DNA from: Sipunculus nudus
Taxonomy: Eukaryota > Annelida > Sipuncula > Golfingiida > Sipunculidae
Assembly (NCBI GenBank): GCA_026874595.1
Contig: CM049313.1
Span: forward strand, 18,101,508 to 18,165,507
Direction of reading: 5' to 3'
DNA length: 64,000 nucleotides
The notes under the pieces are model-generated. The model made no database searches. It saw only the letters and a list, made by a program, of their open reading frames with translations, and was not told the origin of the DNA. Shown piece after piece: positions 8,969 to 20,900 of the stretch. The translations under genes were made by a program, and so were the position numbers. Numbering within the stretch: the stretch's first letter is position 1; the number at the start of each line of letters is the position of its first letter.

Positions 8969-11900
8969 GTGAGTGCATTTGCATGAGTTTTTTTTATCTA
9001 GGTTAATTTATCCCCTCTGACATCTAGTGTTTTGTTGTAATAATAGTGAAAGACATCCCCCAACTACCCCCCAATATGTGGTGTGGGCTACTCAAGTAGC
9101 ACCATCATTCTACATATATATATATTCACTACCTGGTGTCACCAGTCAATCAGAACCCTTTCTGGCTTGATTGACCTTGGTTAGAGAGTGGGATAGATCA
9201 CTTATGCCCTGATGTGATAATATAAAGTGGTTAGTACATTTATATAGCTCACATTATTGTTGGTCTTTTATGTTGGCCTATATAGACGCAAAAATTAGCC
9301 AATTATTAAGATAAGATTCACCATTTGAACAAATAGATAAGGAATGGGCATGTACATACATGTATGTTGGTCCTTCCATGACATGAAGTAGGTGTATAAC
9401 ATTGATTGAGGAATATTTCAAATGGTTCTAGTTATTGTTGATACAGATGCAAACTATATATTGCCATCATTAAAATGTTAGGCGACGGAAATAGTTCACA
9501 AAGAAAATGAGTAAAACTTTATAAAGAAGTCCCAAATCCTGAATTGTCATAACAAGTCGGCTATTGGTCGGCTTAAACGTTGATCGGGATCTGCCCTAGC
9601 TAATATCTGTACCAGAACTTATTGGGCTTTTGGCCAGACTCTATCCCAATCGAATTCCTGACCAGTCCAAACTTGGTATGCACTATTAGTGGTGGGCTTT
9701 TTTCCGGTAGGCTCTTGTCCGGTGGGTTTTTGCCAGGGTGTGCCCTTGTCCTTCATCACCGATGCAAGGTAGTTCCTTCTTGTGTCTGTAATGTACAGGT
9801 ACTCTTAATTGTGTACATACAGGCCTATAATTGTACAGGTACAAGAACCTGGTCCTAACGCTGATCAGTATTTATAATATCTGGACTTGCATTAAAACGG
9901 AGTACAGTTAAGTGCCTTTAACAATGCTAGTCATTGCTCATATTTTGTAACATAAACTTAAGATGTTCCATAATTTAATTCTATTTGACTTACAGCTGGA
10001 TATCTATATTCAAGTTTCAACTTTTTAGCTATTTCTCCTACGGTAGGATGTTTTCTTCAGGTAACTGCCAAGTAACTACCAGGTAGTTACCCAGCTAATT
10101 ACCTGGTATTGTGGAAACCTGCAAAACCCTGGTTTGGGGCATTGGTAGTGGAGAGATGAGCACGTAATTATCACATCCATCTACCTGCCTGCCACTACAT
10201 TTGTCTGCCCCTATGCAAAGAGATTAAGAGAGCAACAACACAGAATGTCACAGATACATTTCTCATATGTCCACCCATTTCATAAACTTCCATCTACAAT
10301 GCCCCCTTTTGACCATTTATGTAAAAAACTTTATAGTTTAGTCATAGCCAAAGTAGAACACAGTGACTCTGACAAGAATTTTTTTTTTTCAGAGTCAAGA
10401 AAAGAACTGAACAAATGGCTGGACAATTATTCAGCACCTCAGTGTCAGCGAAAAATACAAATACCAGTTCACACCTCAAGTACACACGTTGCTGGTGCAA
10501 CCAAAACTGCCACTGAAGCCCCTACGGAGAAAAAGATGGACATGTTTGAAGTAAGTGTTTTAGTACTGTAATAATTAATTTGTTCCTTTAAATTAAATAT
10601 GTAGATTGTGTCAAACACAATCTAGAGCATGATTGAAAACTGGTGACCTTGATCTTCAATGAAAAATCTTTGGAAATATAGAATTTGTGTGAACCTCATA
10701 ACTTCTGAAGACTCTGCATATTTTCTGACACTGTAAATGTAATATGTGTATCACAATTCATGTATTTTCCTCATGACATGATACATGTATTTCGGCACAG
10801 CAACTACGTAGCCTAGTTCTTCATTTATTGGACTTTGGAGCTGAAGGTCCTTGGTTCGAACCCCCTCGGTGCCTTATAAAACATAATGGTGTGATCTCTT
10901 TGACCTCAGAGATTCACTCTAACGACATGTCTCAACGACATGTTATAGACTTTGTGATTAATCCTGACCCTATAATTATAAAACCTATAATCCGGAAAGC
11001 TTATCGTGTTCATACCTTCATCCTCATCCAATAGACGATACCAACTAAAGTCCGTGGACCTATCGTTTATAAAAATACATGTATTTGATACTTTCTGTTA
11101 TCAGTAAAATATCTAATATGCTATCTAATTAGCTGGAGGGAGCATATAAATATTCCATAGAAAACACTAAAATAATAATGTGATTGACATTATATTCTCA
11201 AGGCTAAAATTTCGCGATTACTTTATTTTGAATGTTTCGGAAGGTTTACCTTTTGCATTTGTACCACAACCTACAAATCTTACATAAGAACAGCAGGATT
11301 TGTATATATTTGAAATTGAGAATAAATCCCACAATACATTACTTATTTCTGGTTCAGTCAATATATTTTTACATGTCAGTATGTCACAATCGGTGTATCC
11401 CCAATGATTTACAATAATTAATGCTTGTATGCAACAGTGCAGATTTACCATCCCCCCCCCCCCCCCCCCCGTTCATTTTAAATGAAGAAGCATCTTGTTC
11501 CCGAGGGCTTCTATTCTTAATTATTTCTCATTCGATTTAAAACAATCACAAATAAAGGCAATCGCAGTATACTGTATAAATATGCAAACCGCATTGTTGT
11601 TTTAGCTCAGCTAACTATAAGACAACTGAGTTATAGTTATGATCCATTGTCTGTTGTCTCTCCATCCGTCTGTTAGACTGGCATGTTTTGAAACAGGAAA
11701 TTATTGTTTTTTAAATTTGTTTTAGGAAAAAGAAGTATACAGAGCAGTGACACTCTGGACAATTATGAAGATCTTGTCACTGAAGAGATTTCTGAAACTA
11801 GTGAACCTCTACCTATAAAGCCATTGAACAGGAAAGGTTATCCAACCTGTGGTGGGAAAGCACCCCGTAAGAGGTTTAAGAATGTTAATGTTGTGAGTAA

Positions 11901-14900
11901 ATAATCTTGATAACAATAAATTCTTATTTATAAGCCAACAAACTATAAGTTAACTGCGCTTTAGTGATGGTCTTTTGTTTGGCGGCTATCCATTCGCTTG
12001 TCCTTTCATCCGTCTTTTAAACTGTTATGTTTAGAATTGTGTAACCTTTGATTTTGAAATTCGGCATTTTGTTTGATGTTCCAAAGATCTCCTACCAAAG
12101 AGAGACCTGGGTCACTGCAACGTTCTTTAGAGATATATTTAGGAAAGCCTCCATCTTCCTTTAAAAAAAATCTATTGTTATACTTGAAAAATGCCAACTA
12201 TGAAATCCAATGGTGCTGTTATTTTTCAGATTTATTATAACTATTTCTTATGTGTTTCTCATATACAAGCAAGAGATTAGGAAAGATATTTATTCCATTA
12301 ACATGATAATTGTTGAAGCTGGAATTTTTTTTTAGTTCAGCTGACTGAGTCATCTGAGCAATAGCGATCATCCTTTGCTTCCGTCCGTCCGTCCGTCCGT
12401 CTGTCCGTATGTCTGTCCGTTTGTTAACCAGGCACAAATCGTAACTGCTAGACCTGAAATCTTCTTATTTGACAACCTGGGAGGTCCATAAAAAATCTCC
12501 TGGAAAACGTGAAATTAGGTCTCTGTTACCAAAATTCTTTGAGCTAAGGGGCTCCAAAGTACCCCCCAGTAAAAATGGAAAATTTGATACAAAAGCTCAA
12601 GTTTCTGACTAACTAATGCATTGATCACTATGATTTTTTGCATGGATATTGATCATGGAGTGTTTCATCAGTTTCTGCAGGCTGGTGGCGCCACTTGTAT
12701 TTTTTTTATTTTTACAATTTTTTTATCTCTATTTTTGAGACCTTAAAAGATGCGGTCATCTGTTAACAGGGCACAAATCGTAACAACGGGACCTGGAATC
12801 TCCTCACTTGACATCCAGGGATGTCCATAAAAAATCTTCTTGAAAACCTGAAATTAGGTCTCTGTTACCTATATTTTTTAGCTATGGGGCTCTAACGGAA
12901 CCCCCAGAATAATGGGAAATTTGATACAAAGCTTAAGAATCTGACCAACTAATGCATTGAATACCATGATTTAATTGCGTGGATATTGATAATACAGAGT
13001 TTCATCAGTTTCCTCAGGCTGGTGGCGCCACCTGTATTTTTTTATTTATTTTTTTTTTTATTTTTTCCCTCTGTTTTTGAGACCTTAAAAGATGCGGTCA
13101 TCTGATAAGAGGGCACAAATCGTAACGACTGAACATGGAATCTTCTAACTTAAAATCATGGGAGGGCCATATAAAGGCTTCTTGGAAACCCGAACTTGAC
13201 CTCTGTTACCCATATTCTTTGAGCTATGGGCTCTAAGTACCCCCTGAAAAATGGAAAATTTGATACAAAAACCTGAATATCTGACCAACTAATGCATTGA
13301 TCACCATGATTTATTGCATAAATATTGATCATGGAGTGTGTCATCAGTTTCTGCAGATTCGGGGCGCCACCTGTATATTTTCGACTTTTTACGATTTTTT
13401 CCCTCTATTTATGAGACCTTAAAAGATGCGGTCGTCTATTATCAGGGCACACATCATAACCACCATACCTAGCATCTTCTTACTCAACATCCAGGGAGGT
13501 CCATGAAAAGTCTCCTTGGAAACCTAAAATTTCGTCTCCTTGTTGATATCCTTTGAGCTATGAGGCTCCTCAGTGACCCAAAGAATAATTTAAAAAATTA
13601 TGCAAAATAATGAATAACTACAGCATTGATCACAATGATTTTTGCATGCATTTTGATCATGGAGTTTTCAGCAGTTCCTCCAGACTGATGGCACCAATAT
13701 TTTTTTTTCAAATTTGCACACATATATATTATTATGTTTTTAGAACGTCAAAGAAATGGTAATCCATTAACAGAGCACCAGTTGACCTATCCATGAACTC
13801 CATGTGACCTTAATCATGAGCAGAGCAGTTGTGAGTAACCAATCAAGTTACCGTTATCAAAGTAAACGGACAAACATTCAACAAGCGCAAAATTTTCATA
13901 ATTTGGGCGACTCTCACAAACAGAACACATATAGTCTGCACCAGTACCTGTGTCGGCATGTTTACCGGGTTATTTGTATACAAAGGAGACAGTATAAACA
14001 GTTCAAGGCCAAAGGTTGCAGGAGTCCATCCGCCGTCTACCTAGTAAATAATAGTCTTACCTTGAACGTAATTTATATGAGACAAATAATCTAAAATATG
14101 GCCAAACATTTCACGATGACTGTGATATATTGAGCACTGGAGAACAGATACATCCCAATTCTAGTTGATGACGACAGTCAATGCGACGTCTTACGTCATA
14201 GGCCTTTGTGACATCAGTATTTTCTTGTAAAGAGCTGTCACAATAATGGGCATGGAAGGCCTTCTGTGTGGGCTCATTAGGTTAAAGGTAGTTAGGTTAA
14301 AGGGCGAAGCATTAGGGCTCTGGAGATGAGGTCACTTGTGTTTTACTTAGAGTCATTTCACTTGACATCAGGGGAGGTCATTAAGGTTTGAACCTGACAT
14401 ATCCCTGATAAGGTGTATCAATGCTGCAAGTTTGGTAACTGTACCTCAAACACTTTATGAGTTATTGCGTTAACAAATGTGTTACGGACGGATGGATAGG
14501 CAGAGGGAGAGAGGGACGTACGGACACTCACCATTTCTATGTCCCCGTCCACGGAGCCTTCGGCCATGGCGGGGGACAAAACTATCTCTTAATTAACAAA
14601 GCAGGTATATTTCAATGTTATTCTCACTTGATTAGGTTTAGGTACATTCTTAGTTTATTTTGTGATTTTTTACACATGTATTTATGTCATGTTTCAGATT
14701 CAATTACAAGGCAAAATACACATTTCTTCCATAAGTCCGCTGCCGTTTTGGCAGCAGATTAGGTTCCCTGATTAAGCGTGCACAAAGGGCTTTTGGTCTG
14801 TTCTGTGACTGTGAGGGTGTGTGTGTGTGTGATGGTGTGTGTACACATTTCTCACATTCCCGTTTGGCGAGGGATACAGTCCTATGGAAATTTTTCTAAA

Positions 14901-17900
14901 TTGTATCATGCACCATTTTTAAGATTTCAATGTACCAAAAATAAACTCATATGATCTGATAAGGAAATTACGCTTTTAAACAGAGCTGATTTGTTTTTGT
15001 CTGATATGCTATTATGAGAAATTATTTTCTTTGCACTTTGCAGTCTGACACCAGCAGTCCCACACCATGTCTTGCCTGTAAAGACAAGGATGCCCAAATT
15101 GCTGACCTGAAAAGAAAATTATCAGAATACGAGGCACGGGATGCTGAAAACTGTAAGTTCATATTAATATTTGTTAATTATTGAAGTTTTAGATGATTTG
15201 ACACATGGCCTTCATTTTTCAGTAACTTGAACGAATAGTGTCAGTGCTTGACATTTACTTCTAAATCAGAATAAAATAACAGGTTTTCTTAGTGAATGAT
15301 GGTGTCTGATTAAGTAAAAGTAGTAATGAAACTGAGGTTTCACCAAAATGTTATAAAGGATAAGAAAAATATGGTGTCAACAAATTCCTCATAATTGACA
15401 GGCATTTTTTTTTTCTTTTTCCAGGCTACAGTATTCCAAAGGCTGGAATGGTATCCATTAATGTGGCAGATAAATACAATGTGAGTATAACAGAATTCTT
15501 TAGTTTTATTGTTAGTTATTGATGTCTACTTGAACATTCTGAACACTGGCACTTAAAAAATAAGGAGACTGGCATTATTCATTTTTAAAGTCAGCTTATC
15601 TGTCATTCTTATCTGCAGTGCTAGGTCTTTTTCCTTCTGTCTAGAAGGTCCGTTAGTAGAGAGGACACAAATTGTAGATGTAAGACCTAAACATCTTGCT
15701 TGGTAAAATCCTTGTAACATCTCTTTGGAGCGCATTTTATCTTCAAAATTTTTCCACTAATTGTTTCACCATTTATGTTGAACGAGTCTAAAGTCTTAAA
15801 GAGTCTTAGTTTTTTTCAGATGAAAGAACTTATCTCAGGGTCTGGGGTATACCTTTATGAAGAGCAGCTTTATAGGGCACTAAAGAAAAAAGGGCAAGGC
15901 CAGAAAGATTCGGCTGCAATCAGCCGCAATCTGATGCACGTGTTTTGGACCAGGGAGGAACTAGTCAAGGGCTGCCTTGTCCAGACTGAAAATTCTAAAA
16001 CACTGGGGCTGACTGTCCTGAACCCAGCAGTTGTTGGTGCAATCATCAGTAAGATCAAGTTCCATATATTATAAATTCCTGAGAAAATGCTTATTGCATT
16101 CATTAGTGTTTAGACTGTGAGTCATACGAGCTGTAATAATGGCCCATTGTCTGTCCCTTGTCTCAGCATCCATCCAGCTGGACGTCTGTAATCAGGGCAA
16201 GTTTTGAAAAAGTTGTACCTATTACCTATGAATCCGAAATTGAACTTACATTAAACATTCTGAAATTCTACCAAACCCAATAACTGGGACATTGCAACTT
16301 TGTGTTGAGAAATTAATTGAACAACTTTTTCTATTAAAAGCCTATTGTTACACTTCCTGACTTCCTTCTATGAAAACCTCTGGTGTTGTTTTACCTTTCA
16401 CGTCAATATTCCCTATATATTATCTTTATACATTGCATGGATTCAGTAATAATCCGGGGGCTGAAGGGGGTCCTGTGTGCAATCGTATGTCCCGTAATTT
16501 TGACTTTTGATCCTGGTAGGACACCTTTAGAGGAGTAAAAATAGAAAGGGTGAAATTCAAGATGGCGTACCAGATGGCCGCCGAACCATTGAATCATATA
16601 TAACTCGCAAAGTTATTGGGGTAGGGGATTGATTTTGGTGTCTTTGTCTATGTTTTCATGGTCAAGGAATATATTGAAACCATTTCCAAGACAATACCGT
16701 ATTTGGTTTCGGTGATATTCAATATGGCTGCCAATATGGCCGCGTACCATTGAATCGGATATGACAAGCCAAGGAATCAAGGTAGGGGGTTGATTTTGGT
16801 GTTATCGTCTATGTTTTTCAGGGCCTATTAGACTATTTAGATTATCTTCAAGACTATACTGTTTTAGTTTCTGTGGATATTTAATATGGCTGTCAATATG
16901 GCTATTGTACATTTGAACAATCATGACACTACATGGAATAGAGGTAGGGGTTAGATTTTGGTATCTTTGCCTATGTTGTAAGGGTCAAAGAATCGACTGA
17001 AACCAACTCCAAGACAATACCGTATTTGATTATGGTGATATTCAATACGGCTGCAAATATGGCTTCTTAACAGTTGAGTCATGTCTGACTAGCTAAGGGA
17101 TTAAGGTTGGGGATTCAGTTTGTTATCTTTGCCTATGTTTTCAATGTCAGGGATTCTTGAAATTATTTTCAAGAAAATTGTTTTTTTTTTTTTTTTTTTT
17201 GGTGTTAGTTAACATTAGCTGCCAATATAAGTTTCTTTGATAACTGCTAAAATTCATGTTCATCTAACATATTGTGTGCTCAAATCATGTTCTTTCACAA
17301 GTCTCGGAAAACATAGGTCCTATTGACTTTATTTTCTTATGTCCAAGGAGACATTACAATGACATCCTTTACTTTAGGTCAGACATTTGTTTTATATCAA
17401 ACATTTAAGACTGATGCCCTGTCTGACTTTCTGGGTGCTCAAAATTAGATTTGCTGCTTGTAGCTCACAAAATACAGATCACCATGACCCAGTTTCAATT
17501 GTTGGTGGAGATTTAGGGTGGACCGAAAATTTTATGTGAGAAGATTCTAGGTCAACTGTCCTTTAACTTACAGCATTTAGATTACAGTGATCTAGTTTAG
17601 GGATTCGACAAAAACTTTCCAAAGACCTCTCTGGATGTTATATTAGAACCTAATTTCAGGTTTCAAAGGAGAGATGCCCAGAACTTCCCTGGATGTTAGG
17701 TTAAATATTCTAGGGTTTACGGACACCATTTGAACCCAGACTGTCTTCAAGATCACCTTTTAGTCCTGTAGCTTGCAGAATATATGTCACGATGAATTAA
17801 CTTTAGATTTCCTTGAAGATATTTCCAGAAGCTCCTATGTTGCGTTAAAGGATTCTCGGCCTATTAGATACTATAAGTGCCAATCTGATATTCAGGGCGC

Positions 17901-20900
17901 ACAAATCACAAATTTTGTTCCTATGGCCGGTAGAATATAAATCACAGTGACCTAATTTCTTGTTTTTATGGATATTTGCCTAGGCAAATGACGTACATTC
18001 TGCTGAGCTGAAAGAACAACAAACATGAAAAAATGACAAAAATTGGGACAAATCCAGAGCAAAAGATGTTCTGCTTGTGGAACAATCGCATATGCCAATA
18101 GGCTGTGTTGTTGGTGTCATGACAAAAATAATAAAAATAAGTGTTACCACCTTTAGGGAACTATTTTAACAGCTCCTGGACTTGGTGCTCGGATGTGTGT
18201 CAAATTGCACAACGTGTAGGTTTCATATTTACTCTTATATTAAGGTATCTGTAAAAGATAAAGGCGCACATTGAAAACTCCTGTTCTTGTTAGGAATATT
18301 TCTCTGGACACCAAACAACTAAGGGATCTGGACAGTTTCTCTCCATCATCAAATAATATAATTAAACTTGAAGCTTTCCTCAGAAAAAGACCAGTGAAAT
18401 ATTTTTTTTTAATCAGAAAGACCTGAGTGTACACTAGAATATTGCAGGTTGGTTAATATTTCCCTTAAGACACAGTCGATCAGAAAATGGATCACCCCAA
18501 CATCAACCTAAATTAGTCTCTGATCATAAAGAGGCGGATGTCCCAATCATTCCCCTTGTCCTCTTTTTGGGGTAGGAAATGAGCTGAAACAGATCGCTAT
18601 CATCCCTGGTAAAACAGATGTGATTGTACTTGTATTGTGCTTTTCACATCTGTTTATGTCAAGTGGACTTAATGAACTGTGGCTCAGAGGGAGAACTGGA
18701 GACAAAAACGAGGTATATTCCAATTCATGATCCGACAAAATAGTCGGCCAGCTTATATATATGTTCTTCAAGCCATTCATGTCTTGACTGGAAATGGCGT
18801 TACTAGCAAATTTGGACTAATGTACCAAAGCAACAACAAAATATAACAATTGTCTCCAATATCCTTTCTTAAAGATTTCAGACGGATGAATGGAAATATA
18901 CAAGACTGTGCAATGCAGAAAAATACTTTGTTCAGGTACTAACCCGTGGAAATTATAGCAACTGTCGATCATTTGCGGTACAAAATGTAGCATCAACGAA
19001 CAGGAACTTCACTTCATGATCTACCACCAACAAACTATTCTAACCAGGGCCGTACCTTGAAGCATTCTATAAGACATAAACTAGTTTCTCTAGTGTGTAT
19101 GGACTTGCAGGAAGCAGAGACTTCCCTGCTTCATATTCTGCAAATTTCATTCAAGTAAAACGCACCCATGTAAAATCGAAATGTGGAAAGGTGCCCAAAA
19201 TAAACCTGAATAAGTTATGGAGGACTTGGTACCCATTAGATATGAAACTTGCATGCAAAGAGATATGTATTGTCAATTGATATATGTTGATTTCATCAAT
19301 TTCTTTACATCAAAAACTTATAATCAACTATTTGTCAATGTAGCTTGAGTTCTAAGGAAGTTACGTTAAATATTAAGACACTCTGGCATATTGGCAGCCA
19401 TACTAAATTTCGTCATTATCAAATACTTTTTCAACCAAATAATTTCAATAGATACCTTGACCTTGAAGACCCCCAAATCAATCAACAAACTGCATTCCTT
19501 GGTGAATTTTGGATGATTCAATGACATGGCCGCCATATCGGAGCCGTATTGAATTCCACTTTAGCCTGAAAAGATACCAGCCTGATGATGATTTTGGTAG
19601 TTTTTTACCATTGAAAATTTAACAAAAGACAACAAAATCAATCTTGTTTCGTTTCTTTAGTGAGTTACTCATGATTTAATTGTGCAGCTGCTATATTGGT
19701 AGCCATAATGGTAACCATGTTGAATTTTACCATAACCCGATACGGCATTGTCTTGAAAATAGACATCGAAATATCATCCCCTACCTTAATATACACATGG
19801 TGAAATGGTACAGGGGCCGTAATGGCAGCCATATTGAATATCACGATAACCAAACCCGGTATTGTCTTCATAAAAGGTTTAAATAGATTCTTTGACCCTG
19901 AAAACATAGACAAAGACATAAATATATCAACCCCTACTTTAATTCCATGGATTGTCATACATGATGATCCAATGGTTCATTGGTTGCTCTCTTTGCAGCA
20001 ATATTAAATATCCCCTTGACCAGAAACAGTATTGTCTTGAAAATAATTAAAATAGACTCCCGGGCCCTAAAAACATAAACGATAACACCAAAATCAACCC
20101 CCTACCTTGATTCCTTGGCTTGTCATATGCAATTCAATGGTAAAGCGGCCATATTGTCAGCCATATTAAATATCACCAAAACCAAATAAGGTATTGTCAT
20201 TAAAATGGTTTCAATAGATTCCTTGACCCTGAAAACATAGGCAAAGACACCAAAATCATTCCCCTGCCTCAATTACATTTTGAGTTATGTATGATTTTAT
20301 TGTACGGCGGCCATATTGGCAGCCATATTGAATATCACCAAAACCAAATACGGTATTGTCTTGGAAACGGTTTCAAAAGATTCCTTGACCCTGAAAACGT
20401 AGGCAAAGACATCAAAATCATTCCCTTACCTCAATTACTTTTCGAGTTATATATGATTCCATGGTTCGGCGGCCATCTTGGACGCCATCTTGAATATCAC
20501 CCTCTCTGCCCACGATCCAGGATGTCTACTCAAGTTTTTTTTTGGTCACACAAGGGTGTCCTACCTGCATCAGAAGTCAAAATTAGGGGACATATGATTG
20601 CACACAGGACCCCCCTCAGCCCCAGGACTATACTGCATTGAGTACAGAAATTAGGGACCAGCACATAATTAATCTGGTCAAACATAGCAGGAGGGACATT
20701 TACATAATGAACAAGGTAATTGTATAAGGTAGTTATTTTCAAACACTATTCCAGTAAGCACTATTGATTTCATGTGCAAATCATGCACATCCTATGTGTT
20801 TTTAATGGGGTGGGGCGGTTGAAGAATTCACCCTACAGTTCTTGAATCATAGGTAAAGGAAGCAGGCCACAGGTTTCCATAATGAAGTTAGTTGAAAGTT

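Larger units (their letters stand above)
16444..20635. mobile_element. Foldback-like inverted-repeat element 1 (4.2 kb) in BEN intron 6
   Basis: The left end CAGTAATAATCCGGGGGCTG and the reverse complement of the right end (CAGTATAGTCCTGGGGCTG) start the arms. Both arms then carry GGTCCTGTGTGCAAT and the same tandem units. The left arm has about 4 units of 161 bp (starts near 16585, 16746, 16909 and 17070). The right arm has about 7 in the opposite orientation (near 19515, 19675, 19808, 19968, 20128, 20292 and 20455). Arms built of direct repeats, facing each other, are the hallmark of foldback (FB/TU-type) elements. The flanks CATGGATT (16436-16443) and CATTGAGT (20636-20643) agree at 6 of 8 bases, possibly an old 8 bp target duplication. 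No transposase frame is visible. Confidence 0.7.

Noticed and set aside
19665-20641. Frames of 60-116 codons with a repeating peptide
   Set aside because: They are translations of the 161 bp arm units of element 1, and equivalent frames occur on both strands.
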